DNA of 30,614 nucleotides, taken from NCBI GenBank assembly GCA_026393655.1, contig JAPKZT010000269.1, positions 1 through 30,614 on the forward strand, given 5' to 3'. How positions within the stretch are numbered: the first letter of the stretch is position 1; each line of letters begins with the position of its first letter. Of this stretch, positions 23,249 through 30,359 are shown piece after piece. The DNA is from Actinomycetota bacterium (GTDB lineage: Bacteria; Actinomycetota; Acidimicrobiia; Acidimicrobiales; Ilumatobacteraceae). Under the pieces are notes generated by a model. That model saw nothing but the letters and a program-made list of their open reading frames with translations, made no database searches and was not told the origin of the DNA. The position numbers and the translations under genes were made by a program.

Positions 23249-24058
23249 TTATGCTTTGCAGGCGACGAAGTCGTATACCAATGAGTTAAGACTTGGTGTT
23301 TCAAGGATCAATGTTGTTCGAGTGCCGTCCAGCTTTGGTTTGCCGATTGCTAATTGAATATTTGCGAGCGATCCAAATGCTGATGGAACGGCGGCGATAT
23401 TCGGCTTACCGGTTTTTGCATCTGAAGTCGGTCCAACATTTTTTAGACCAGGATTCAAAATCTGTGCAAGTATCGCAGCGTGTCGGGCTTCTTGTTGACC
23501 GATACGAATTGCATCTGCACGCAACATCGGATCGGTGAGCAATGCAACAACACCTTGGTATGTTTGCGCTGCAAGATTTTCGACAGCGTGTGCAAGCGCA
23601 ACTGTATCCATTGCTTGGTTTGGATTATCGTCAGCAGTAATTAGTTTCAGCGCTGGCAAAATGTACGACTCTGAAATTCGAGTATTGCCACAACGGTATT
23701 CTTTGGCTCCGAGCTTTACTGCCAAAGAATTTACTGCATTGGCATGCTCGCTGTGGTCAGCAGAGAAACGCTTTGCGATCTCAGCGACTTTGCGTAGATC
23801 GCCAGTGAAAACTCCAAGGTCTAGTGCTGTTGCATATGTTTCAATTGCGTTGTATTCGAGTGATGCAGCAGTACGAAGCAAGACTGCATCAGTAACCTCG
23901 GCATCAGCCAAAGGTGTCGTAGCCGGCGATTGGCCAAGAATTGTGATTGCGTTGTCATCAACAACCCCATCTTGTTTGCCGCAAGCAGCAAGCACTAGTC
24001 CGGATGCGAGTGAAACCCCGCCCAATCGAAGAAGTTCGCGTCGAGTAAAAGTCCTCAT
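23249..24058 (-). CDS. Exported ferritin-like lipoprotein (Tat signal)
   Basis: A 269-residue protein with a twin-arginine signal (TFTRRELLRLGG), a hydrophobic core and the lipobox LAAC (Cys26), so it is probably exported folded and lipid-anchored. The mature part has a ferritin-like helical bundle: Glu68 (ASLEYNAIETY), a His-rich segment DHSEHANAV, Glu160 (AHAVENLAAQTY) and Glu190-x2-His193 (QEARHAAILAQIL). These fit the PF13668 ferritin-like group, in which metal binding is presumed but rarely shown. The C-terminal ~65 residues are not ferritin-like and unrecognised. Tat export would suit a protein that acquires its metal in the cytoplasm. The start overlaps the preceding ferritin-like gene by four bases, so the two are coupled and may assemble or act together. 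Confidence 0.87.
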   Translation of the reverse strand: MRTFTRRELLRLGGVSLASGLVLAACGKQDGVVDDNAITILGQSPATTPLADAEVTDAVLLRTAASLEYNAIETYATALDLGVFTGDLRKVAEIAKRFSADHSEHANAVNSLAVKLGAKEYRCGNTRISESYILPALKLITADDNPNQAMDTVALAHAVENLAAQTYQGVVALLTDPMLRADAIRIGQQEARHAAILAQILNPGLKNVGPTSDAKTGKPNIAAVPSAFGSLANIQLAIGKPKLDGTRTTLILETPSLNSLVYDFVACKA

Positions 24059-24513
24059 GATGCAACCAATGCTGTGGCGTTGTTATCTAACGCCGTCGAA
24101 ATATTCGTTGTCGTCTGGCTGGCAAGTATCGCGGCATGTCGAGCCTCGACCGTGATTATTGATGCAACGAGTGCAGCAACTTTTGCCGACTCTATAGTCT
24201 CAATAGCTTTTGTATGGCTTGCAATCATTATGTTTTCAATTTCTAATAGTGCGATCCAAATATTTTGAGCTTCGGAAAGTTTGGCGCTAAAACTCGCATA
24301 AATTGCATCGTCACGTTTGTTTGTTGCATTCTTTGATAACAAACCATTTAGTGCTTGTTCATAGGCCACATGGTGGGCATAAAACTGTTCAAGCAATGCA
24401 CTCTCATCATCGCTCAACGATTTGCGACTTACTACCGCTGCGTAAATGTCACGGGTCGTTAGTTCTAAAGTCTGCGCGAACGCGAGAAGTTTGATATCAG
24501 AAGGTGAAAGCAT
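24055..24513 (-). CDS. Ferritin-like protein, no signal peptide
   Basis: A 152-residue helical protein with the same layout as the adjacent lipoprotein: an early Glu-rich helix LAFAQTLELTTRDIYAAVV, HHVAYEQAL, LEIENIMIASHTKAIETIE and a closing TVEARHAAILASQT with ExxH. It lacks a signal peptide or lipobox, so it is probably cytoplasmic unless it is exported together with its Tat-carrying partner. ATG 24513 has TAGATT six bases upstream, so it may be transcribed leaderlessly, although it is only 19 bases behind glpK and could also be read through from there. The stop overlaps the lipoprotein start (ATGA). Function unknown; a metal-binding or peroxide/iron role is inferred only from the fold. 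Confidence 0.85.
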   Translation of the reverse strand: MLSPSDIKLLAFAQTLELTTRDIYAAVVSRKSLSDDESALLEQFYAHHVAYEQALNGLLSKNATNKRDDAIYASFSAKLSEAQNIWIALLEIENIMIASHTKAIETIESAKVAALVASIITVEARHAAILASQTTTNISTALDNNATALVAS

Positions 24514-24519
24514 CGTTTA

Positions 24520-24525
24520 AATCTA
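24520..24525 (-). promoter_or_regulatory. Leaderless -10 box of the ferritin-like pair
   Basis: On the minus strand TAGATT ends six bases before ATG 24513. A TTGACT lies just upstream but with only 12 bases of spacing, so the -35 is uncertain. An internal promoter here would uncouple the pair from glpK. Confidence 0.4.
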
Positions 24526-24532
24526 GACGAAT

Positions 24533-25996
24533 TTAGAAGTCAAGACTCGATAATGAGGCAATCCATCCCCGCGAACGAGTGATTGCCTCGTGCCATTGTG
24601 CACGATCAAGTTTTAGTGTTGGAGTTACTACTTTTGCGGGTTTCACAGTGCTTGCGGCCCGGCTAATCGAGGTCCAGGTGCCCGCAGCAACGCCTGCCAG
24701 AAACGCTGCGCCAAGAGTGGTGGCTTCGGCAACGGGCGATAGCTCGATATTCAAGCCAGTCGCATTGGCTAGAGATTGTGTGAATGCTTGATTCTGGCTC
24801 ATGCCACCGTCAACTCTCAGCGAAGACACCGAAAGGTTGGTGTCGGCGATTACTGCCTCAAGCATGTCGGCTCCGCGATGTGCGATGCCCTCGAGAACTG
24901 CTCGAACTATGTGAGCTCGAGTCGTGCCGCGAGTCAAACCGAGCAAAGTGCCGCGTGCGCCGTAATCCCAATGTGGTGTGCCAAGTCCGAAAAGTGCAGG
25001 CACAAAAACTACGCCGCCCGAATCTTTAACTTGCATCGCGATCTCGTGACTTTCTTGACTTGTCGAAATAATTTGCAGATCATCACGCAGCCATTCGATG
25101 TTCGTGCCTGCAGAAAGCATTATCGCCTCGGCTGCCCAAAAAGTAGTTTGCTCGTCGCTGTAGGCCACGAGTGGATAACTACCATTTTCTGAGCGTTGCA
25201 TTCTTGTCGGGCCAGTTGTGCCGGTGAATACATCGAGCATTCCGCCAGTGCCGAAAGTTATTTTTGTCGCACCGCTGTTAATACATCCTTGACCGATTAA
25301 TGATGATTGTTGATCACCGATTAATGATGCGATTGGTGGTGATCCTGGCAATGCGGTTGCGTTGCCGATCACGCCAGTTGATTTAACGATCTTTGGAAGC
25401 ATCGAAATATCAACTTTTAACAAATCGCATATTCGCTCAGACCATGACGAAGCATCAAGTGTGCATAAACCTGTAGCCCCCGCATTGGTTGAGTCAGTCA
25501 CGTGCAGTTCGTTTTTAGAAAGTACCGATGCGATCCACGAATCAACCGTGCCAATTCGTACATCACTGAAATCGAGATTCTTTGCCACGACATAGTTCTG
25601 AATCATCCATGCCGCTTTTGTAGCTGTCTGATTTGGCGCGAGTTTGATTGAGTGTTCAGAAGCGGCAGTGATGCAATCAAAAACTGTTCGCAAGTCTTGC
25701 CAGCCAAGTGCGGGGCCAAGTGGTTTGCCGGTTGATTTACTCCACATCACTGTCGATGCACGCTGGTTGGTTATGCCAACTGCCTCAACCTTGTCTGAGT
25801 TTTTGGATTGTGCGATCGTCGCAATGCATACTCGCAAAACAGCATCGGCCATTTTCTGCGGATCAAATTCAACAAGTCCAGGGCTGGGGGTGTCTGGTCG
25901 ACACGATTCGTAATTCAAAAAATGTACTGAGCCATCTTCTCGTACGATCGCGGCACGCAAACCACTAGTGCCGACATCGACAACCAGAATGCTCAC
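24533..25996 (-). CDS. glpK: Glycerol kinase-type FGGY carbohydrate kinase
   Basis: Phosphorylates glycerol to glycerol-3-phosphate, which GlpD from the same cluster can oxidise. The FGGY fold is complete: ILVVDVGTSGLRAAIV (phosphate 1 loop), AVGITNQRASTVMW with GWQDLRT, ITFGTGGMLDVFTG, FVPALFGLGTPHWDYGARGTLLGLTRGTTRAHIVRAVLEG, and VDGGMSQNQAFTQSLANATGLNIE then EATTLGAAFLAGVAAG. These are closer to GlpK than to xylulokinase, although DVGTSG in place of DQGTTS makes substrate less certain. I prefer the GTG at 25996: it places the phosphate loop at the N-terminus, lies four bases past the flavoprotein stop and has AAAGAGA upstream; reading from ATG 26038 would add 14 residues overlapping that gene. 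487 residues is normal. Confidence 0.87.
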   Translation of the reverse strand: MSILVVDVGTSGLRAAIVREDGSVHFLNYESCRPDTPSPGLVEFDPQKMADAVLRVCIATIAQSKNSDKVEAVGITNQRASTVMWSKSTGKPLGPALGWQDLRTVFDCITAASEHSIKLAPNQTATKAAWMIQNYVVAKNLDFSDVRIGTVDSWIASVLSKNELHVTDSTNAGATGLCTLDASSWSERICDLLKVDISMLPKIVKSTGVIGNATALPGSPPIASLIGDQQSSLIGQGCINSGATKITFGTGGMLDVFTGTTGPTRMQRSENGSYPLVAYSDEQTTFWAAEAIMLSAGTNIEWLRDDLQIISTSQESHEIAMQVKDSGGVVFVPALFGLGTPHWDYGARGTLLGLTRGTTRAHIVRAVLEGIAHRGADMLEAVIADTNLSVSSLRVDGGMSQNQAFTQSLANATGLNIELSPVAEATTLGAAFLAGVAAGTWTSISRAASTVKPAKVVTPTLKLDRAQWHEAITRSRGWIASLSSLDF

Positions 25997-26000
25997 GGCA

Positions 26001-27512
26001 CTATCTCTTTGTTTTAACTTCGCCGCGATTTGAAGCAAAACCTAATTTGCCAGGATTCAAAATATCTTGAGGATCGAGTGCATGTTTAATCGCTGCTAGA
26101 ACATCGTGTGCGGGCCCAAGTGCGCGCTTGATAAATTTTGCACGGTTGATTCCGACTCCGTGGTGGTGCGAAAGATTTGCGCCTGCATCGAGTGCTGAGT
26201 TCTGTGCCGCGTTCCAAATGGCTTCGTAAGTAATTTCGATCGCTTCAAGTGTGTTAGACGCAGGCTCGGCAACAAAAGTAAAATAAATACACGCGCCATC
26301 GATATAACTGTGTGAAATATGACAGCTAGCACTACGCGCTCCAGGCACAGTCATGATTGATTTCTTTACAGTTTCAGCGACTTGATTTACTTTTGACCAG
26401 CAAACAGCAACTTCCATCGTGTCGATTACGAATCCTTTTTTAGATAATGCTTGCAATCCGCTTGTGTCGTTGCGATGGTTCATCCAATGGTCGACAAGTA
26501 CCACATCTGCTGGCTGAGCGTTATTTGCCTGGCACGCATTATCAACGACTTTCATCATCGCATCTATCAATATATTTTCTCCTTCGTCAAGAACTAATAG
26601 CGCGCATTGAGTTCCGTCTCCACCGTGAGCGCGCTTGCTCTCGCGTTCGTCATAAAGTCGTAATACGGCTGGAGTTGCTCCCGAACGAATTGCTACTCGC
26701 ATTGCTTCAACTGCATCGGCGAATGAGCCAAACATGTAGGCCGCACGTCGTTGCGCCGGGGCGATTGGATGCGCGCGCAACCAAACTTTGCTGATTATTC
26801 CGAATGAACCTTCGCTGCCGATAAATAATGACGTAAGACTTGGGCCAGCCGCACCTGCTGGTTCGGTACCCGTAAGAATCACCGAGCCGTCGGCGAGTAC
26901 GACTTCGAGGCCGGCAACCATGTCGTCGATTTTTCCGTATCGCGTTGAAAACTGTCCCGCGCCGCGAGATCCAATCCATCCACCCACAGTTGAGATGTCA
27001 AATGATTGTGGAAAGTGTCCAACAGATAGATCGTATTTTTCTCGAAGAGCATTTTCGAGATCGGGACCAAAAGTTCCTGGTAGTACTTCAACTAGACCCG
27101 AAATTTCGTCGACGCTGATAACGCCAGCAAGTGAAGTCATGTCAATTACGACGCCACCAAATAATGGAATAGCCGCGCCGCATACTCCCGAGCGTCCGCC
27201 CGACACAGTTACCGGTACTGAGTTAGTTGAGCACAATGTGACGATGTCGCTAACGTGTGAAGTTGTTGTTGGTCGACAGATTGCGTCTGCTCGTCGAGCC
27301 GTTTGTGCGTTAAGCGACCAGTGCATTGCCAGTGGCCACCAATCACGCGAATGCTCAACACGATCGGCAAGATCGCTTGAACTCGGGCAAATTTTGTTTA
27401 AATCGGTGAGAAACGACTCAGATAGCGGTTTAGCGGTTGTCTGAAAACGGTCGGTGATCTGACTGATGTCTGCTGAGAATTCAATCGGTGGAGTTGGGCG
27501 CGTTGTTGTCAT
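26001..27512 (-). CDS. Alkyl-DHAP synthase-like FAD-binding oxidase
   Basis: A 503-residue flavoprotein of the vanillyl-alcohol-oxidase/PCMH family. The FAD domain is seen in ICRPTTTSHVSDIVTLC, VTVSGGRSGVCGAA and FDISTVGGWIGSRGAGQFSTRYGKIDD. Its C-terminal half carries the alkylglycerone-phosphate synthase hallmarks, SYIDGACIYFTF (with the active-site Tyr) and LSHHHGVGINRAKFI with three His at about 449-451. The usual enzyme swaps the acyl group of acyl-DHAP for a fatty alcohol, the first ether-bond step in ether lipids. Being between glpD and glpK supports a DHAP or glycerol-phosphate substrate, but a simple hydroxy-acid or glycerol-derived dehydrogenase cannot be excluded. ATG 27512 has AAGGAAA upstream; nine bases separate it from glpD. 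A similar glpD-flavoprotein neighbourhood exists, as I recall, in mycobacteria. Confidence 0.83.
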   Translation of the reverse strand: MTTTRPTPPIEFSADISQITDRFQTTAKPLSESFLTDLNKICPSSSDLADRVEHSRDWWPLAMHWSLNAQTARRADAICRPTTTSHVSDIVTLCSTNSVPVTVSGGRSGVCGAAIPLFGGVVIDMTSLAGVISVDEISGLVEVLPGTFGPDLENALREKYDLSVGHFPQSFDISTVGGWIGSRGAGQFSTRYGKIDDMVAGLEVVLADGSVILTGTEPAGAAGPSLTSLFIGSEGSFGIISKVWLRAHPIAPAQRRAAYMFGSFADAVEAMRVAIRSGATPAVLRLYDERESKRAHGGDGTQCALLVLDEGENILIDAMMKVVDNACQANNAQPADVVLVDHWMNHRNDTSGLQALSKKGFVIDTMEVAVCWSKVNQVAETVKKSIMTVPGARSASCHISHSYIDGACIYFTFVAEPASNTLEAIEITYEAIWNAAQNSALDAGANLSHHHGVGINRAKFIKRALGPAHDVLAAIKHALDPQDILNPGKLGFASNRGEVKTKR

Positions 27513-27521
27513 GAGTTTTCC

Positions 27522-29177
27522 TTAAACGGTTACTGAAGCTTCATCTTCAAGTGAGCATGAGTTGGCGAATGCCAGAACTTGATTAGCAATCTCTTGTTCG
27601 GACCAACCGAGCAACGGCGCAACTAATTCTGCAACATTTCGCGCATTTGCGACAGTTGCGCGCCGATTAATTATTCGGCTTCTAGTTCGACGAGAAAGAA
27701 TGTCGTCAAGTGTTTTAGCCATCTCGTGTGTTACTGCAAAAATAGCCTCAGCACGCAAGTAGGGCAGACCCGGAATCAATTGCTCGCCAAGGCTTGCGTC
27801 TTGTTTGATTAAATCTGTAACTATTTTCGCTTCGCTACCAAAGCGCGAGAAGAGGTGCTGATCACGAGCATCTTTATTTTTAACGCTCTTCGAACTGGCT
27901 CCAATGAATGGTAAGCCCTTGGTTCGGCAACGCGCCTTTTTGTCGAGCGATGAGAGAGCTTGATCTACAGCATCTTCTGCCATTTTGCGATATGTCGTGA
28001 GCTTTCCGCCGGTCACAGTGATCATTCCAGATTTTGTTGTGGCGACTTTGTGTCGTCGCGAAAGATCTGCAGTGCGAGAGCTTATTTTTTCACCACTCAC
28101 ACTTTTAACGAGTGGTCTAAGCCCCGACCACACAGCAGTAATGTCGTCGCGAGTGATATCGGTTGTCACGGCGGCATTTAGCGCTTTGAGTACATAGTCA
28201 ATGTCTGTGCTGGTGCACTGGGGGTCGTTGATTGAACCTTGATAATCAGTATCGGTAGTACCTATATATGTGTACTGGTAGGTGCCATCGAAATTAGAGA
28301 TCCACGGCACGAGAAACAAACTGCGCTTGTCACCTGGAACCGGAATGACAACAGCTATGTCGTTGCGAACTTTCTTCCACGGCACAGTTAGATGAACTCC
28401 CTTTGCTGGTCGAATGCTGTCTGGGTCAAAGCCAAGATCGGTAGTCAAAACTTCATCTGACCAGACGCCTGCAGCGTTAATCACTATTCGTGCTTGAACT
28501 TCAAAAGTTTGTGCATCAGATGTTGTGACTTGAACGCCGCGCGTGATGCCATTGTCATCATGCAAAATTTTGTCGACCGATATGTAGTTCGAAATAACTG
28601 CGCCATGACTAATTGCTGTGCGAGCAAGTGAAACACAAATACGCGCATCGTCGGCCATTGCGTCGTAATACACATACGCCGACCCGAGTCGCTCGCGTTG
28701 CATCGTCGGTAAATGCGAAAATGCTTTGTCGGCTTTGAGTCGTCGATGAAACTTTCCAATTCGCCAACCACCAGTCAGGTCATACATCCACATTGCTGAG
28801 CCAAGAGCGCGCGCAATCTTTTTAGAGACGACACCATCTCGCTTAAGAATTGGAATCATGAACGGCAAAGTTTGCACCAGGTGTGGGGCGTTGTGCTTTA
28901 GTCGTTGCCGTTCGTGCAGTGCTTCGTATACGAGTCGAACTTCGCCCTGCTGAAGATAGCGAAGACCACCGTGAATTAATTTGCTGCTCTTCGAAGAGGT
29001 GCCAGAAGCGAGGTCTTCGCGCTCAACTAAGGCAACACTCAACCCGCGAGATGCTGCGTCTAAAGCAACGCCAAGACCGGTTACACCACCGCCAATTACA
29101 ACGATGTCAAAAGTCTGCGCTTTTAATTTCGCAATAGTCGCGATGCGATTTTGAGGTCCGCTAATCGGCTGGGGCAT
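27522..29177 (-). CDS. glpD: Aerobic glycerol-3-phosphate dehydrogenase
   Basis: Membrane-associated flavoenzyme that oxidises glycerol-3-phosphate to dihydroxyacetone phosphate and passes electrons to quinone. FDIVVIGGGVTGLGVALDAASRGLSVALVEREDLASGTSSKSSKLIHGGLRYL gives the FAD-binding Rossmann motif and the GlpD-specific SSKLIHGG segment; PAKGVHLTVPW, YIGTTDTDYQG, AVWSGLRPL and VTGGKLTTYRKMAEDAVD are conserved landmarks. The last ~130 residues form the usual C-terminal helical domain. At 551 residues it is full length. Of two close starts (GTG 29183, ATG 29177) I choose ATG 29177 because TAGGCT lies six bases before it as a leaderless -10. It heads the minus-strand cluster glpD, alkyl-DHAP-synthase-like oxidase, glpK. 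Confidence 0.93.
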   Translation of the reverse strand: MPQPISGPQNRIATIAKLKAQTFDIVVIGGGVTGLGVALDAASRGLSVALVEREDLASGTSSKSSKLIHGGLRYLQQGEVRLVYEALHERQRLKHNAPHLVQTLPFMIPILKRDGVVSKKIARALGSAMWMYDLTGGWRIGKFHRRLKADKAFSHLPTMQRERLGSAYVYYDAMADDARICVSLARTAISHGAVISNYISVDKILHDDNGITRGVQVTTSDAQTFEVQARIVINAAGVWSDEVLTTDLGFDPDSIRPAKGVHLTVPWKKVRNDIAVVIPVPGDKRSLFLVPWISNFDGTYQYTYIGTTDTDYQGSINDPQCTSTDIDYVLKALNAAVTTDITRDDITAVWSGLRPLVKSVSGEKISSRTADLSRRHKVATTKSGMITVTGGKLTTYRKMAEDAVDQALSSLDKKARCRTKGLPFIGASSKSVKNKDARDQHLFSRFGSEAKIVTDLIKQDASLGEQLIPGLPYLRAEAIFAVTHEMAKTLDDILSRRTRSRIINRRATVANARNVAELVAPLLGWSEQEIANQVLAFANSCSLEDEASVTV

Positions 29178-29183
29178 TGGCAC

Positions 29184-29189
29184 AGCCTA
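29184..29189 (-). promoter_or_regulatory. Leaderless -10 box of glpD
   Basis: On the minus strand TAGGCT ends six bases before ATG 29177 and directly abuts the alternative GTG at 29183, so that GTG would not be in the transcript. The -35 is weak. Confidence 0.45.
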
Positions 29190-29274
29190 AGGCAAGGCGA
29201 GTTATTGGTCTGAGCCCAAAAAGAGTTAGCAGACCGAATTTGTCATAAGTCACATCAATTGTTAGTTAGCATGA

Positions 29275-29304
29275 CTTGCAAATTAGGGCAAGACTAGTTA
29301 TTGT
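29275..29304 (+). promoter_or_regulatory. Leaderless promoter of the Fur-family gene with candidate operator
   Basis: TTGCAA (29276-29281) and TATTGT (29299-29304) have a 17-base spacer, and ATG 29312 follows after seven bases. An inverted repeat CTTGC/GCAAG (29275-29279 and 29288-29292, 8-base spacer) covers the -35 and spacer and could be the regulator's own binding site. It does not match the B. subtilis PerR box. Confidence 0.6.
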
Positions 29305-29311
29305 CGTTGGG

Positions 29312-29776
29312 ATGCGTTCACCAACTGAACTTGCTCAAGTGTTTCGTGAGAAGCAATTGAAGCTCACGCCACAACGACAGTTGCTGTTCTCGCTTTTACA
29401 TCAAAATCAAAGTCACCCAACAGCAGAATCTCTTTACGAGATCGCCAGCAAGCAAATGCCTGGTATCTCGCTTCGAACTATCTATCAAACTCTCGGAGAA
29501 CTCGCCGACATGGGAGAACTGCAACTCGTCGATTTAGGCAACGGTGCGATGAGGTTTGATCCGAATATGGGTGAGCATCAACATTTTGTTTGCGGTTCGT
29601 GCGGTGCAATTCATGATGTGGATATTACTTCTGCACCAAAGTTGCGTGCTGGCAGTGCCGAGGGTTTCGCGGTTGAAGAAATTGGCGTCGTGTTTCATGG
29701 TCGTTGCAACCGATGCAACCATAAACAACAAGTTAGATCTCCTGGATCCCAGGCGAAAAATAAAGCAAGTAATTAA
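29312..29776 (+). CDS. Fur-family regulator, PerR-like
   Basis: Metal-dependent repressor of 154 residues. The winged-helix domain reads FREKQLKLTPQRQLLFSLL, then HPTAESLYEIASKQMPGISLRTIYQTLGELADMGEL. The dimerisation/metal domain has RFDPNMGEHQHFVCGSCGAIHDVD and a second CxxC (CNRC) near the end, so the structural zinc site (two CxxC pairs) is complete. The residues at the regulatory site are His (HPTAES), Asp (RFD), His and His (EHQHF) and Asp (IHDVD), the set used by PerR; Fur has Glu at the last position. That, and the rubrerythrin gene 50 bases downstream, point to peroxide sensing through iron-catalysed His oxidation. A TTG at 29276 would extend the frame but is the -35 box. PerR function is inference. 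Confidence 0.9.
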   Translation: MRSPTELAQVFREKQLKLTPQRQLLFSLLHQNQSHPTAESLYEIASKQMPGISLRTIYQTLGELADMGELQLVDLGNGAMRFDPNMGEHQHFVCGSCGAIHDVDITSAPKLRAGSAEGFAVEEIGVVFHGRCNRCNHKQQVRSPGSQAKNKASN

Positions 29777-29806
29777 TTAAGCAACAATCAAAATAACAAC
29801 CAAAAA

Positions 29807-29820
29807 TAATATAAAGGAGA
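29807..29820 (+). promoter_or_regulatory. Ribosome-binding site and possible -10 of rubrerythrin
   Basis: AAAGGAGA (29813-29820) is a strong Shine-Dalgarno sequence six bases before ATG 29827. TAATAT (29807-29812) just before it could be a -10, but transcription from it would skip most of the Shine-Dalgarno, so read-through from the regulator gene is more likely. Confidence 0.45.
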
Positions 29821-29826
29821 ATCATC

Positions 29827-30246
29827 ATGGCCAAACTAAATGGCACCAAGACACATGAGAATCTCAAGGAAGCGTTTGCTGGCGAGAGCCAAGCGAATCG
29901 ACGCTACTTGTGGTTCGCACAGAAGGCAGACATCGAGGGTTATCCAGATGCAGCGGCGTTGTTCCGTTCAGTCGCCGAAGGCGAAACCGGACATGCACAC
30001 GGCCACTTGGATTACCTTGCAGAAGTTGGCGACCCAGCATCTGGTGAGCCAATCGGTGACACAGCAGACAACTTCAAAGCATCAGTCGCAGGCGAAACTT
30101 ACGAGTACACACAGATGTACCCAGGTTTTTCTAAGACTGCTCGCGAAGAAGGATTTACAGAAATTGCTGACTGGTTCGAAACTCTTGCTCGCGCAGAGAA
30201 GAGCCACGCAGGTCGTTTCGGTGAAGGTCTTAAAGCCCTCGGCTAA
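29827..30246 (+). CDS. Rubrerythrin without rubredoxin domain
   Basis: Diiron peroxidase of 139 residues. Its ferritin-like bundle contains AFAGESQANRRYLWFAQKA (first Glu), SVAEGETGHAHGHLDYL (ExxH), SVAGETYEYTQMYPGF and LARAEKSHAGRFG (ExxH), with the extra Glu residues that separate rubrerythrins from ferritins. Classical rubrerythrin is about 190 residues and ends in a rubredoxin domain with two CxxC pairs; this one has no cysteine at all and stops after the diiron bundle, like sulerythrin/erythrin-type proteins. It must therefore take electrons from another carrier, possibly the Fe-S protein encoded next. It has the best Shine-Dalgarno in this part of the window and is followed by a terminator, consistent with high expression under the upstream PerR-like regulator. 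Confidence 0.93.
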   Translation: MAKLNGTKTHENLKEAFAGESQANRRYLWFAQKADIEGYPDAAALFRSVAEGETGHAHGHLDYLAEVGDPASGEPIGDTADNFKASVAGETYEYTQMYPGFSKTAREEGFTEIADWFETLARAEKSHAGRFGEGLKALG

Positions 30247-30268
30247 ATCGCTAGTTAGTTAGTTAATT

Positions 30269-30317
30269 GTTGATGGTGTCGTTCGTTTTCGCGGACGGCA
30301 CCATCAACAAAGTTTTT
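30269..30317 (+). terminator. Intrinsic terminator after rubrerythrin
   Basis: GTTGATGGTGTCGT (30269-30282) pairs with ACGGCACCATCAAC (30295-30308) through 14 base pairs with one G-U, enclosing a 12-base loop, and a T-run (30313-30317) follows four bases later. It separates abundant rubrerythrin mRNA from the Fe-S protein gene. Confidence 0.85.
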
Positions 30318-30333
30318 AATCCCCTGATTTTGA

Positions 30334-30359
30334 GAGATAGATAAAAGAGATAGATAAAC
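30334..30359 (+). repeat. Tandem 13-base repeat abutting the Fe-S protein start
   Basis: Two head-to-tail copies of GAGATAGATAAA followed by A or C (30334-30346 and 30347-30359) end directly at ATG 30360. Each copy contains an AGAG that can serve as a weak ribosome-binding site. Confidence 0.8.

Noticed and set aside
22916..23357. Open frames on the plus strand over 22916-23110 and 23007-23357, and one on the minus strand over 22703-22996
   Set aside because: They overlap the RNase P RNA and show no protein-family features.
23535..24155. A 206-residue plus-strand open frame opposite the ferritin-like genes
   Set aside because: The minus-strand genes have signal peptide, lipobox and ExxH motifs and overlap neatly; the plus-strand frame is Ser/Ala-rich shadow sequence.
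26788..27444. A 218-residue plus-strand open frame opposite the flavoprotein
   Set aside because: It is antisense to the conserved FAD domain and has no recognisable motif.
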